The notes: generated from the letters alone by a model not told the origin. Positions 35,831 to 45,270 are shown, counted from the stretch's first letter. The stretch: 64,000 bases of DNA from Acerihabitans sp035013185 (GCF_035013185.1 NZ_JAYGJO010000024.1:1-64000); one strand, 5' to 3'. Translations and numbers: made by a program.

Positions 35831-36358
35831 TTAACCCCTCTTGCGTCTGTATACAGGGAGAGTCCGTTGCACGGAAGTTTCCTGCAACGGCATAACTATA
35901 GTCGAAAACTCTTTCATAACCCGGCGGTACACATCTCGCTTAAAGGAAACCACCTGGCGTACCGGGTACCAAAAACTGACCCAGCGCCAGCCATCAAACT
36001 CAGGGGTGCCCCCGCACAGCATATTGATATCGGCATCCTGACACATGAGCTGCAGTAGAAACCATTTTTGTTTCTGACCGATGCAGACCGGTTTAGTGTC
36101 CCAGCGAACCAAGCGTTTTGGCAGTTTATAACGCAACCAGTTGCGGGTCGAGGCCAGGATACGCACATCTTTACGACTCAGTCCGACCTCTTCATACAGC
36201 TCACGATACATGGCCTGCTCGGGGGTCTCACCGGCATTTATCCCACCTTGGGGAAACTGCCAGGAGTGCTGCCCATATCGCCTGGCCCACACAACCTGTC
36301 CATCACGATTACAGATTACAATACCAACATTCGGGCGGTAGCCATCATCATCGATCAC
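35831..36358 (-). CDS. rppH: RNA pyrophosphohydrolase RppH, GTG start
   Basis: Removes pyrophosphate from 5' ends of mRNAs to trigger decay. 175 residues (E. coli 176). The Nudix box begins GGINAGETPEQAMYRELYEE, with the catalytic Glu residues in RELYEEVGL. QKWFLLQL and PEFDGWRWVSFWYP follow as in E. coli. The conserved start MIDDDGYRPNVG corresponds to GTG 36358, 6 bases after GAGG; the frame to 36412 adds unrelated residues. Confidence 0.96.
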   Translation of the reverse strand: MIDDDGYRPNVGIVICNRDGQVVWARRYGQHSWQFPQGGINAGETPEQAMYRELYEEVGLSRKDVRILASTRNWLRYKLPKRLVRWDTKPVCIGQKQKWFLLQLMCQDADINMLCGGTPEFDGWRWVSFWYPVRQVVSFKRDVYRRVMKEFSTIVMPLQETSVQRTLPVYRRKRG

Positions 36359-36484
36359 CGGACTACCTCGATTACATAAAATGCAAAGATGTACTGATTG
36401 TTTCACACTCACTCAATACGGTAAACCACTGCTTTACAGGAATGCACCTCTCGTGCAGGTCCCGGCGCAGGTTGCATCATCCAT

Positions 36485-36853
36485 TTATTCACAGGCGGAT
36501 GTAGCACCTGGGGTTTTTATTCACTTTTTCTGTGGATAGATGTGTGCAGAACACTGGATTAAAAGGGTAAAACTTTTATTTTCCCGACGGAAACTTCTTT
36601 TCACATTTAAAACAAGTCGTTCAATTTAAACATTATAAAGACCCACTGGTCCCCACGACCACGAGCCCAAAACTCGGGGAAGATAAATCGGGAGCCATTA
36701 TGGTCAAAAATCAAACGACGATGGCTTTATCCACAATTTATGCTGTAAAATATGCCAATATATGGAAAAAACAGTAAAAACATCCCCCGTCAAGGCTGTA
36801 AATAGAGACAGTAGTCCTAATTTATTAAGGTTATCCCATAGATCTGTGGATAA
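36485..36853. promoter_or_regulatory. Putative DARS2 (DnaA-reactivating sequence)
   Basis: DARS2 of E. coli is in the rppH-mutH intergenic region. The same gap here has a cluster of DnaA-box-like sites: TTATTCACA (36485), TTATTCACT (36517), TGTGGATAG (36531), a perfect TTATCCACA (36727) and a head-to-head pair TTATCCCAT (36831) / TGTGGATAA (36845). The inverted pair separated by 5 bases is the core arrangement of DARS elements. IHF and Fis sites would be expected between them; I could not assign these confidently. The remainder of 36359-37048 is AT-rich and noncoding. Confidence 0.75.
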
Positions 36854-37048
36854 CCTGGTGTAAGATCCTGTTCATTGTTGCCGACTTCACGTGTACAACC
36901 TACTGTCACCTGATGAACCGCGTCATAACATCATAAAAAAAAGGGTGTGAAATCATGCTATTATTATGCCTGGATAAATTTATCCCCAATAAACAATTTG
37001 AGCTCACCGTTTCAGGTTAATATTTAAACAGCAGGGGGACAATTCAGC

Positions 37049-37741
37049 ATGAGCCTGCCCACGCTCTCATCGGTTGTGACACCACCGGGGGATGAAACCG
37101 AACTTTTGGCGCGCGCCCGTGCTCTGGCGGGGTATAGTCTGGGCGAATTGGCAACCCATGCCGGCTTGGTGGCGCCCGCCAACCTCAAGCGTGATAAGGG
37201 CTGGATTGGCGTATTGCTGGAGCGTTACCTGGGTGCCAGTGCGGGCAGTAAACCGGAGCAGGATTTTGCCGCCATCGGCATAGAGCTAAAAACCATTCCA
37301 GTAGACAGTGCCGGACGACCATTGGAGACCACGTTTGTCTGTGTGGCTCCACTCACCGGAAATAGCGGCGTCACATGGGAAACCAGCCACGTAAGGTATA
37401 AATTAGCACGGGTGCTTTGGATCCCGGTGGAAGGCGCACGCGAGATTCCGTTGTTCCTGCGACGCATAGGGACTCCGCTACTGTGGAGCCCCAGCGCCCG
37501 AGAGGAAGAGTTGCTGCGCCGCGATTGGGAGGAACTGATGGATCTTATTGTGTTGGGGCAAGTCGAGCATATTACCGCCCGTCATGGTGAAGTGCTGCAA
37601 CTGCGGCCAAAAGGCGCCAATAGCCGGGCGTTAACCAAAGCCACCGGCGAATTCGGCCAGCCGATCATGACCTTACCGCGCGGGTTTTATTTGAAAAAGA
37701 CCTTTACCGGGCCGATGTTAGCCCGTCATTTCCTACTTTAA
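37049..37741 (+). CDS. mutH: DNA mismatch repair endonuclease MutH
   Basis: Nicks the unmethylated strand at hemimethylated GATC sites when activated by MutL. 230 residues (E. coli 229). The catalytic triad Asp72, Glu79, Lys81 is in EQDFAAIGIELKTIPVD. PLTGNSGVTWETSHVR and LPRGFYLKKTF are conserved DNA-contact regions. Monocistronic by position, preceded by AGGGGG about 9 bases upstream. Confidence 0.97.
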   Translation: MSLPTLSSVVTPPGDETELLARARALAGYSLGELATHAGLVAPANLKRDKGWIGVLLERYLGASAGSKPEQDFAAIGIELKTIPVDSAGRPLETTFVCVAPLTGNSGVTWETSHVRYKLARVLWIPVEGAREIPLFLRRIGTPLLWSPSAREEELLRRDWEELMDLIVLGQVEHITARHGEVLQLRPKGANSRALTKATGEFGQPIMTLPRGFYLKKTFTGPMLARHFLL

Positions 37742-38019
37742 CTCGATTTTCATTGCCCCCCCCACGCTTGGGTGCGGAGTCATGATGTTCGCCGCGTGCC
37801 CGATAGACGAAGTTGTCGCGAGTCATCCATCCGTTAAGGTGTTGGCGTTTTTGACCGGTTTCACTTTGATTTTGGAAAGCGTTGATGTTCCCATGCCTAA
37901 GGGCTACATTTATTTCGCAATGTTCTTTCCATGAGCGTCGAGGCACTGAATCTGATCAGGAATAAATAAGTCAGTTGTGCACGGCGGTCAGCCTCAAAGA
38001 TTTTATAGAGATGATACAT

Positions 38020-38238
38020 ATGAAAAAATACGCGATGTTGGCGACAGCATTAGCATTAGCCGTGATCCTGTCGGGCTGTGCCAGCGATTACGTGATGTCC
38101 ACCAAGGACGGTCGTATGGTGTTAACCCAGGGTAAGCCTGAGCTGGATAAAACGACCGGTTTAATCAGCTATACCGATGAGCAGGGTAACCACATGCAGA
38201 TTAACGGCAGCGAAGTATCGCAAATGATCGCACGCTGA
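38020..38238 (+). CDS. ygdR: YgdR, small DUF903 lipoprotein
   Basis: A 72-residue lipoprotein, paralogue of YgdI at 11191. The signal peptide ends in lipobox LSGC; the mature part carries YVMSTKDGRMVLT and ends with QINGSEVSQMI. I start at 38020 (MKKYAML), as in E. coli; the longer frame from 37975 is unlikely. The 278-base gap after mutH contains nothing else I recognise. Confidence 0.93.
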   Translation: MKKYAMLATALALAVILSGCASDYVMSTKDGRMVLTQGKPELDKTTGLISYTDEQGNHMQINGSEVSQMIAR

Positions 38239-38444
38239 TTATCGTAAAAAACTGACCCCATCCACCCATTTTGCGCTTTTCCCCGCCGCCTGGCTTGGTT
38301 ATAGTCAAATCAGGCGGCGCTTGATTATCCACTGGATTTCACATTACAGGAAGGCAGTAAGCGAGTGCGCTGCCAACGCACCGGCAACCTGAAAGATGAC
38401 GGGTAGAACGCCTGATCTTTACCGACACTAAGGAACCAGCCTCA

Positions 38445-39485
38445 ATGTATTATCACCGTATTCCTCATAGTTCTCTTGAAGTCAGCGTATTGGGATTGGG
38501 CACCATGACCTTTGGCGAACAAAATACCGAAGCCGAGGCCCATGCGCAACTGGACCACGCGGTAGCGGCCGGAGTGAACCTTATCGACACGGCGGAAATG
38601 TATCCGGTCCCCCCCCGACCCGACACCCAGGGATTAACAGAAACCTATATTGGTCATTGGCTTAAACAGCATGGTCAACGGGAAAAGATCGTGTTGGCCA
38701 GTAAAGTGTCAGGACCTTCCCGGGGTAACGACGCCGGCATTCGGCCGCAACAAATATTGGATCGGAAAAATATTCGTTTGGCTCTGGAGGACAGTCTGCG
38801 TCGATTGGGTACCGATTATCTCGATTTGTATCAGGTGCACTGGCCGCAACGTGCCACCAACTGTTTTGGTAAGCTGAATTATCAGTTTACTGATGAAAAG
38901 CAGGCGGTGACCATTTTGGAAACCCTTGAGGCGCTTAATGAGCAGGTGCGTGCGGGTAAGATCCGCTATCTCGGCATTTCTAACGAGACCCCTTGGGGTG
39001 CGATGCGTTATTTGCAGTTGGCGGAAAAGCATGATCTGCCGCGAATTGTCACGGTACAAAATCCTTATAGTTTGCTGAACCGTAGTTTTGAAGTGGGTAT
39101 GGCGGAAATTAGTCAGTTCGAGGGGCTTGAGTTGTTGGCCTATTCCAGTCTTGCGTTCGGTACACTGACCGGTAAATATCTCAACGGTGCCCGTCCTGCC
39201 TGCGCGCGTAATACGCTGTTTAGCCGTTTTACCCGTTATAGTGCACCGCATACCGAGCAGGCCATCGGCGAGTATGTGGCGTTGGCGCATCGTTATGGGT
39301 TGGACCCGGCGCAGATGGCGTTGGCGTTTGTGCGTCAGCAGCCGTTTGTGGCCTCGACGTTGCTGGGTGCGACGTCGCTGGAACAGCTTCAGGTCAATCT
39401 AGAGAGTTTGGCGTTGACGTTGAACGAGGACATTATCGGCGAGCTGGAGCGGATTCATCAGCGGTTTACCTTTCCGGCGCCATAG
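38445..39485 (+). CDS. tas: Tas, aldo/keto reductase
   Basis: NADPH-dependent aldo/keto reductase of 346 residues, the E. coli length. Catalytic Asp and Tyr are in NLIDTAEMYPVP, Lys in IVLASKVSG, and His in DLYQVHWP. In E. coli its overexpression can restore tyrosine prototrophy in special backgrounds; the natural substrate is unknown. AAGGA lies 10 bases before the start. Its stop codon touches the first unit of a tandem repeat array. Confidence 0.95.
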   Translation: MYYHRIPHSSLEVSVLGLGTMTFGEQNTEAEAHAQLDHAVAAGVNLIDTAEMYPVPPRPDTQGLTETYIGHWLKQHGQREKIVLASKVSGPSRGNDAGIRPQQILDRKNIRLALEDSLRRLGTDYLDLYQVHWPQRATNCFGKLNYQFTDEKQAVTILETLEALNEQVRAGKIRYLGISNETPWGAMRYLQLAEKHDLPRIVTVQNPYSLLNRSFEVGMAEISQFEGLELLAYSSLAFGTLTGKYLNGARPACARNTLFSRFTRYSAPHTEQAIGEYVALAHRYGLDPAQMALAFVRQQPFVASTLLGATSLEQLQVNLESLALTLNEDIIGELERIHQRFTFPAP

Positions 39486-39845
39486 GTACGCTCTCCCTTT
39501 AACACGGCCTGCGACGAGTGCGGTGGCGGCGGGCCTAGTGCGCCATGGGGTTTCGGTTGGCCGGAAAAATCACGGCCAATTCAACCCCATTGGTACGCTC
39601 TCCCTTTAACACGGTCTGCGGCGAGTGCGGTGGTGGCGGGCCTAGCGTGCCATGGGGTTTCGGTTGGCCGGAAAAATCACGGCCAATTCAACCCCATTAG
39701 TCCGCTCTCCCTTTAACACGGTCTGCAGTGAGTGCGGTGGTGGCGGGCCTAGCGTGCCATGGGGTTTCGGTTGGCCGGAAAAATCACGGCCAATTCAACC
39801 CCATTGGTACGCTCTCCCTTTAACACGGTCTGCGGCGAGTGCGGT
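39485..39845. repeat. 107-bp tandem repeats, three full copies plus a part
   Basis: Units start at 39485, 39592, 39699 and 39806, exactly 107 bases apart and over 90 percent alike by eye; the fourth stops at about 39845. Each unit contains GCTCTCCCTTTAACACGG and a long imperfect hairpin with arms TGGGGTT..TTGGCCG and CGGCCAA..AACCCCA. No sensible reading frame runs through all copies. The remainder of the broken fourth unit appears at 40570, on the far side of a toxin-antitoxin pair. Confidence 0.95.
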
Positions 39846-39935
39846 TTTAGCTAAACCTGCATGATGAGGTAGTGGCACACGTGTTGTCATTGGAGTACTA
39901 TGTACACCTAAAAGAAAGCGAGGGAGGGAGCCTTT

Positions 39936-40283
39936 GTGAGTCATGCGATAGAATTTATCGAGACAGGGATGTTTACCCGGCAAATAAAACAAATAGCGAC
40001 GGACGATGAATTCAAAGCACTCCAGAATGCGCTAATAGGATCCCCGGACAAAGGGGTTTTGATTCAGAACACGGGCGGGCTGCGAAAAATCAGGATGGCA
40101 ATAGGCTCTCAGGGGAAAAGCGGCAGTGCCCGGGTGATTTATTTTCTGGCCACTGAAGAGATAATTTTTCTGATAATGGCCTACCCGGAAAACACTAAAG
40201 ATAGCCTGAGCGATACTGAGAAAGCATGTCTGAAAAAGCTGACGAACTTATTGAAAAACGAGGTGAAATATGGGTTTTTTTGA
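39936..40283 (+). CDS. HigB2/RelE-type toxin, GTG start
   Basis: A 115-residue RelE-superfamily toxin of the HigB2 type: an N-terminal FIETGMFTRQI, then the signature GVLIQNTGGLRKIRMA, then SARVIYFLATEEIIFLIMAY and a C-terminal Lys-rich helix. It is expected to cut mRNA on the ribosome. GTG 39936 follows AGGGAGGG. It overlaps the antitoxin gene by 14 bases. It is a different family from the module at 2850-3447. Confidence 0.88.
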   Translation: MSHAIEFIETGMFTRQIKQIATDDEFKALQNALIGSPDKGVLIQNTGGLRKIRMAIGSQGKSGSARVIYFLATEEIIFLIMAYPENTKDSLSDTEKACLKKLTNLLKNEVKYGFF

Positions 40284-40554
40284 TGAATTGAAAACCTCTC
40301 TTGAAGAAGCCGTCGACATTAAAAATGGCGTCAAATCGCCGACCCGAGTGACCCGTTATGAAGTGGCAGACGTGAAGGCTATCAGAGAGCAACTTAACGT
40401 TTCACAAAGTGAGATGGCCAAGGTTCTGGGAACGAGCATCGACACCATCAAGAGCTGGGAAACCAAAAGACGTCATCCTACAGGACTGGCGGCAAAGGTG
40501 TTGGCGACCATTCAGGAAAATCCGGCATTCTTCCGTGCACTGGCGATGCACTGA
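40270..40554 (+). CDS. HigA2-type antitoxin, XRE family
   Basis: A 94-residue antitoxin. The N-terminal FFDELKTSLEEAVDIKNG is the helical toxin-binding part; the C-terminal helix-turn-helix is VKAIREQLNVSQSEMAKVLG followed by DTIKSWETKRRHPTG. It probably represses its own operon. It is translationally coupled to the toxin. Confidence 0.9.
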   Translation: MGFFDELKTSLEEAVDIKNGVKSPTRVTRYEVADVKAIREQLNVSQSEMAKVLGTSIDTIKSWETKRRHPTGLAAKVLATIQENPAFFRALAMH

Positions 40555-40569
40555 TTTTCTATAATCGGT

Positions 40570-40618
40570 GGAAAATCACGGCCAACTCGACCCCATTAGT
40601 CCGCGCTCCCTTAAACAC
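40570..40618. repeat. Partial 107-bp repeat unit on the far side of the toxin-antitoxin pair
   Basis: Matches the 3' part of the unit (GAAAATCACGGCCAACTCGA) followed by the 5' start of the next (TTAGTCCGCGCTCCCTTAAA), with a few substitutions. This implies the toxin-antitoxin cassette entered the repeat array. Confidence 0.85.
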
Positions 40619-40674
40619 CTGCTGCTGCAGGTTTTGTGCGCACAAGTCTGCTGTGCGGTGGGGTTGGCTGGCGT

Positions 40675-41883
40675 TTATTTAACGACAATGTTTTTTGTAC
40701 GGGTGACGATCCAGAGCAGTAAGATCGCGGCTGAAAACAGGGTGCCGAATCCGATGCCGATAGTGACGGCGCTGGCACCCAGTTTTACCACCAGCGAATA
40801 GAAGCCGAGCATGAGCAGCATAGCGAGATTTTCGCCAAAGTTTTGTACCGCGATGGCATTACCTGCACCGACGCTTTCTTTGCCGCGTTGTTGCAGTAAT
40901 GCATTTAACGGGACGATGAAAAAGCCGCCTAGAGCGCCGATCAGCGCCAGTAGCAAATAGGCCGGCAATAAGTGGTGTTGTACGCTTAGCCCTATTACCA
41001 CCAGCCCCATCAGAATACCGGCGGGCATGCAGCGTTGGACCCGTTCCAGCCGTACCAGTTTCGCGGCTGCGCCAGCACCGAACACGATGCCCACGGCCAC
41101 CATGGCATTGAGCATCGTGGGGGTTGCGTTATCCGTGATGCCCAACGCTGCCGGGACCCAGAGTACCAGCAGGAAGCGTAGGGTAACCCCTGCGCCCCAA
41201 AATAGGCTGGTGCCAATGATCGAGAAACGGGTTTCACCATTTTGCCAGAGAGCGCGGCAGGCAGAGACAAAACTGCCAACCAAACGTGCGGGGTGCCAGG
41301 AACTGGCGTGTCTGGCCGCCGGCAACCTTGGAATAAACAGGTTGGCCACGACGGCCACAGCAAACATCAGGGCGCACATGCCTAACGCTACGCCCAGATG
41401 CCAGTCGGCCAGGATGCCGCCCGCCATCGACCCAAGTAGTATGGCCGCGATGGTTGAGCCTTCGATCAGACCGTTGGCCTTGATCAGTTGGTCGCCTTGG
41501 GTTAATTCGCCTAATATGCCATATTTGGCCGGCGAGTAGGCGGCAGCGCCAATCCCCACCAGGCAATATCCTAGAAAGGGATTAAATCCAAAGCAGATGA
41601 TCAGTGCACCAGCCAGTTTGAGACTGTTGGCCACCATCATCACCCGCCCCTTGGCAAAACTGTCGGCGAATTGGCCGACAAAAGGCGCCAGCATGATATA
41701 AGCACCGACAAATAACATCTGCAACACCGGTTGACTCCAGGTTGGATACGCTTGTTGTTTAATCAGTGCCAGAGTGGCGAACAACAGCGCATTATCACCA
41801 AAAGCCGAAAAAAACTGGGCGCACATCACCGCCATCATCGGCCGGGTTATTATGCTGACCGAGGTGGTATGGGATGGGTTCAT
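40675..41883 (-). CDS. lplT: Lysophospholipid transporter LplT
   Basis: Major-facilitator-type flippase that brings lysophosphatidylethanolamine across the inner membrane to Aas. 402 residues (E. coli 397), about 12 membrane segments. The first, FFSAFGDNALLFATLALI, is typical. It overlaps the aas stop by 4 bases (ATGA). The gene lies immediately beyond the repeat array. Confidence 0.95.
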   Translation of the reverse strand: MNPSHTTSVSIITRPMMAVMCAQFFSAFGDNALLFATLALIKQQAYPTWSQPVLQMLFVGAYIMLAPFVGQFADSFAKGRVMMVANSLKLAGALIICFGFNPFLGYCLVGIGAAAYSPAKYGILGELTQGDQLIKANGLIEGSTIAAILLGSMAGGILADWHLGVALGMCALMFAVAVVANLFIPRLPAARHASSWHPARLVGSFVSACRALWQNGETRFSIIGTSLFWGAGVTLRFLLVLWVPAALGITDNATPTMLNAMVAVGIVFGAGAAAKLVRLERVQRCMPAGILMGLVVIGLSVQHHLLPAYLLLALIGALGGFFIVPLNALLQQRGKESVGAGNAIAVQNFGENLAMLLMLGFYSLVVKLGASAVTIGIGFGTLFSAAILLLWIVTRTKNIVVK

Positions 41884-44036
41884 GACTGACTCTCCGCGGC
41901 GTTAGCCATGTCTTTTAGAGTGACAAAATCGGGTTTGCCGCTACCCAATAGCGGCAGTTCCTTGATATGGCGAATGTCGCGTGGCACGGTAATCTCCGGC
42001 ATGCCATCCTGGCGGGCTTGTTTTAACAACCGGTCGCGGGTTAATTCGGCATCGGTGGTAAACAATACCAGTGCCTCGCCTTTGGCATCATCACTTTTAG
42101 CGGTGGCACCATGGTGAGCGGCTGGTGATACCCGCAGCGCCAGTTGTTCGATGCTCTCAAGGGAAATCATCTCACCGGCCAATTTGGCGAAGCGTTTGAC
42201 TCGCCCTTGTATCGCACAAAATCCGGCTTCATCCAGGGTGACAATATCGCCTGTGTCATACCAGCCGGCATCCCACACCCCCGCGCCATTATCTGCCGTT
42301 GGCGTTTCCAATATGCCGGGATGCTCAAGGCGCAGGTAGCCTTTCATGATATTCGGCCCACTCAATTGCAGTTGACCACCCTGTTCAATCCCCGGTACCG
42401 GAATCAAGCGCGCCGACATGCCCGGCAGAATCTGACCGACGGTGTGTACTTTCGCCGCCAGCGGGACGTTAATCGCCACCACCGGCGCACATTCCGTCAC
42501 ACCATAACCTTCCAGAATGCGAATCCCAAATTTGTCCTGCCAGAGCAGTCGGGTGGATTCCGATAGTTTTTCCGCCCCGGCGACCACGTAACGTACCCGG
42601 GCAAAATCATATTGATGGGCCATGCGGCCATATTGGCCGAGGAAGGTGGAGGTACCAAACAGTACGGTGCAGTTTTTATCGTATACCAGTTCCGGTATAA
42701 CCCGGTAATGCAGTGGGCTGGGGTAGAGCAGCACCCGCGCGCCGGTCAATAATGGTGTGAGTAATCCAACAGTCAGGCCGAATGCATGAAACAACGGTAA
42801 TGCCGACAAAAACGTATCGCGCGGGGTAAAATCCGCCACTGAGCGTATCTGCTCAATATTGGCCAAAATGCTGTCATGGGAATGGACTACCCCTTTGGGT
42901 GTGCCTTCCGAACCGGAGGTGAACAGCACCAGGGCGCTGTCATCGGGCTGTTGCGGCAGCTCAGCATGGGCTGGGTAGAACAGATGAGCGATAACCCATA
43001 GCTTGTCGATCAGGGTAATACTGTCTTTAAGATCTTCGAGATAAACCCAGCGCACGCCGGTTACCGCCGGCGGCAGTGCGGTAAGTTTGGCTTTGTCCAG
43101 AAATTGCCGGGAGCTCACGATAGTCTTGATGGAGGCAGCTTTGACCGCGTTATTGATACCGTTTGCCCCGGCGGTGTAGTTGAGTAGCGCCGGGATGCGC
43201 CTGCGTAATCCAGCGCCCAGGATAGTGGCGGCAGAAATGGTGGCGTTGGGCAGCAATAAACCCACATGTTCCCCAGGCGTGGTGAAGCGCTCGAGGATAC
43301 GGCTGGTGCCCAAGATTTTTTTCAAAAAGCCACGGTAACTGTCGGCCTTGAAGGCGATATCCTCAATACAAGGTTTGTCATCGCCATAACGCCACGCGGC
43401 CGTCAGTAATGCCTGATAAAGCGTTTGCCGGGGACGGGAGGCCATGCGCGCGTTCATCATGATCCGGTGCAGTTGTTCACCCGCAATGCGCCGGCGTTCG
43501 CGCGACTTTAGTGCTTGGGGCATGGGCAGGCTGACCGGGGTTTGCAGATGAATGGTAATTTTCGTAAACCAATGCCGCTTTATGATGCCGCCCATCCGAC
43601 TGAAGGGTGTAAGTTCCGGCCCGGACAGCCAGACCGGCACCACAATGGCGTCGGAACGTGATGCGACAAAAGCCGCACCATCATAAATTTTCATCAGTGA
43701 ACCGGTGACCGTGATGCGGCCTTCGGGAAATACCACCACCGGGCGGCCATGGCCAATATGCTTGATTAATTGCTTGATACTGTGCGGTTTGGTGGGATTG
43801 AGTGGGATGATATCCACATAGCGTTTTACCAGCCGCATATACCATGCATCGGTAATGGTTGAGTAAATGGCAAATACCGGTTTGACCGGCAAAAATAGCG
43901 CTAGCAGGACCCCATCAAGAAAGGAGACATGGTTGGGCGTAATCATGACTTTCTGCTGTTGCAGTACGCCTGGGTCGCCGATAACGTCCACTCGGTAAAG
44001 TAGTCGAAAAACCTGGCGCAATACGGAAAAAAGCAT
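41880..44036 (-). CDS. aas: 2-acylglycerophosphoethanolamine acyltransferase / acyl-ACP synthetase Aas
   Basis: Bifunctional enzyme that re-acylates lysophosphatidylethanolamine. Residues about 1-190 are the PlsC-type acyltransferase, with motif NHVSFLDG (HX4D) and VFPEGRIT. Residues about 230-718 are the AMP-forming synthetase, with LVLFTSGSEGTPKGVVHSH and WYDTGDIVTLDEAGF. 718 residues (E. coli 719). First gene of the aas-lplT pair. Confidence 0.96.
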   Translation of the reverse strand: MLFSVLRQVFRLLYRVDVIGDPGVLQQQKVMITPNHVSFLDGVLLALFLPVKPVFAIYSTITDAWYMRLVKRYVDIIPLNPTKPHSIKQLIKHIGHGRPVVVFPEGRITVTGSLMKIYDGAAFVASRSDAIVVPVWLSGPELTPFSRMGGIIKRHWFTKITIHLQTPVSLPMPQALKSRERRRIAGEQLHRIMMNARMASRPRQTLYQALLTAAWRYGDDKPCIEDIAFKADSYRGFLKKILGTSRILERFTTPGEHVGLLLPNATISAATILGAGLRRRIPALLNYTAGANGINNAVKAASIKTIVSSRQFLDKAKLTALPPAVTGVRWVYLEDLKDSITLIDKLWVIAHLFYPAHAELPQQPDDSALVLFTSGSEGTPKGVVHSHDSILANIEQIRSVADFTPRDTFLSALPLFHAFGLTVGLLTPLLTGARVLLYPSPLHYRVIPELVYDKNCTVLFGTSTFLGQYGRMAHQYDFARVRYVVAGAEKLSESTRLLWQDKFGIRILEGYGVTECAPVVAINVPLAAKVHTVGQILPGMSARLIPVPGIEQGGQLQLSGPNIMKGYLRLEHPGILETPTADNGAGVWDAGWYDTGDIVTLDEAGFCAIQGRVKRFAKLAGEMISLESIEQLALRVSPAAHHGATAKSDDAKGEALVLFTTDAELTRDRLLKQARQDGMPEITVPRDIRHIKELPLLGSGKPDFVTLKDMANAAESQS

Positions 44037-44334
44037 GCTATCTCCTTATAGATTGATGATGCCGGCCGGCTAACACCGTCGAAACCCGCATCAGGTGGCC
44101 GATTCCGAAGAGCGTCACGCGTCGCATCCGCGCCGCTGCCGTCTGACATTCAGCGAGGCGATGGCGATCCCGTTGAAAATCATTACACGACCCCGTAATT
44201 CTAGCAGGTTACACAATGTTAACTTGCGCCCTGATCCACAGCAGCGCCAGTCATTACCCAGGGGCACTCGACGATCGGGCCAAACAGGTGATCGCGCCCA
44301 GGGCCTAGGCGCGGCCATAGTGGAATAGGCACCA
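44037..44334. other. Gap upstream of aas
   Basis: About 300 noncoding bases between the acetyltransferase and aas. It should hold the aas promoter; I see no RNA gene or repeat. Confidence 0.4.
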
Positions 44335-45063
44335 TCAGGACTTCGCGATGGATTGCTGCATAAATACCGCCAACGGCCGGCGTTGTTGTCCCTTGAGATC
44401 GAAATTTCCTTGCGCCAGCCAGCCGCGCAGACCACGGGCGAGAGCCGCCCATTCGCTATCGATGATGGAATACCAGCAGGTATCCCGGTTATGCCCTTTG
44501 ACCACTACCGCCTGGCGGAAGGTTCCTTCATACTGAAAACCGAGGCGTTTTGCCGCCTGGTTGGACGCCATATTCAAGCTGTGGCATTTCCATTCGCAGC
44601 GGCGGTAGCCCAGGGTGTCAAAGGTATAGCCCAGCAGCAGATAGATGGCCTCGGTGCCGAGAACGGAACGCTTCATCAGCGGAGACCAGTTGACCCAGCC
44701 GATTTCCAGTACGCCGCTGCCCGCATCAATGCGCATCAGCGCCACCGATCCCACCGCCAGATCGGTGGCACGATCGATAACGGCGAAATGCAGCGGGTCG
44801 CGGGAGGCGGCATTAGCGGCAACCAGGGCATCACACTGTTGCTGATTTTCAGGACGGGGGCGGGAAAAGTAGGTCCAGTCACGGCCATCGTCGATACGGT
44901 GCCAAGCGGCAAACAATGCCGGGCTGTGCGCCAGAGATAACGGTTCCAGGCGACAAAAATGCCCCGTCATGGTGACTTTTTGCGCCTGAGGGCGCGGTTG
45001 CCAGCCCGGCAACGCCGTGCCGATGGGTTGTTCATATTGATTAACCGGAGTCGGTTTGTTCAT
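44335..45063 (-). CDS. GNAT-family N-acetyltransferase (paralogue 1)
   Basis: A 242-residue RimJ/RimL-like GNAT. The fold is seen in FCRLEPLSLAHSPALFAAWH, then LEIGWVNWSPLMKRSVLGTE, then RRCEWKCHSLNMASNQAAKR with the acetyl-CoA loop, then LGFQYEGTFRQAVVVKGHNR. I start at 45063 (MNKPTPVNQYEQPIG); the frame to 45231 runs into the sRNA gene. A close paralogue is at 53363. The acetyl acceptor is unknown. In E. coli the aas-omrA interval lacks this gene, so it is an insertion or lineage-specific gene. Confidence 0.88.
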   Translation of the reverse strand: MNKPTPVNQYEQPIGTALPGWQPRPQAQKVTMTGHFCRLEPLSLAHSPALFAAWHRIDDGRDWTYFSRPRPENQQQCDALVAANAASRDPLHFAVIDRATDLAVGSVALMRIDAGSGVLEIGWVNWSPLMKRSVLGTEAIYLLLGYTFDTLGYRRCEWKCHSLNMASNQAAKRLGFQYEGTFRQAVVVKGHNRDTCWYSIIDSEWAALARGLRGWLAQGNFDLKGQQRRPLAVFMQQSIAKS

Positions 45064-45177
45064 TGCGTTATCCCCATGACGAAGGGCAATGGGAATTGGG
45101 AGTATTCCCATCACCTTCAGAGCGGCAAGTTTACCATGGGATAAATCACGATGGCGTGCAATCCAGGATCTCCACCC

Positions 45178-45270
45178 AAAAAAAAACCTACGCATCCGCG
45201 TAGGTTGGTGCAACTGAAATGGGTTCAACACACAAAGTGTGCTGATTTCTCACCAATCAATACCTCTGGG
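45178..45270 (-). ncRNA. omrA: OmrA/OmrB-type small RNA
   Basis: The 5' end CCCAGAGGTATTGATTGGTG is identical to the OmrA/B seed that represses outer-membrane protein mRNAs. The 3' part GCACCAACCTACGCGGATGC runs into a terminator (stem CCTACGC/GCGTAGG) with nine T. The 93-nt length and the place between aas and galR fit. The middle differs and holds a CACACTTTGTGTG hairpin. A TATAGA at 45280-45285 can serve as -10. E. coli has two tandem copies; I find only one. Confidence 0.93.

Noticed and set aside
39652..39864. Open frame inside the 107-bp repeats
   Set aside because: Just a repeat-encoded frame, since 107 is not a multiple of three and the frame changes from unit to unit.
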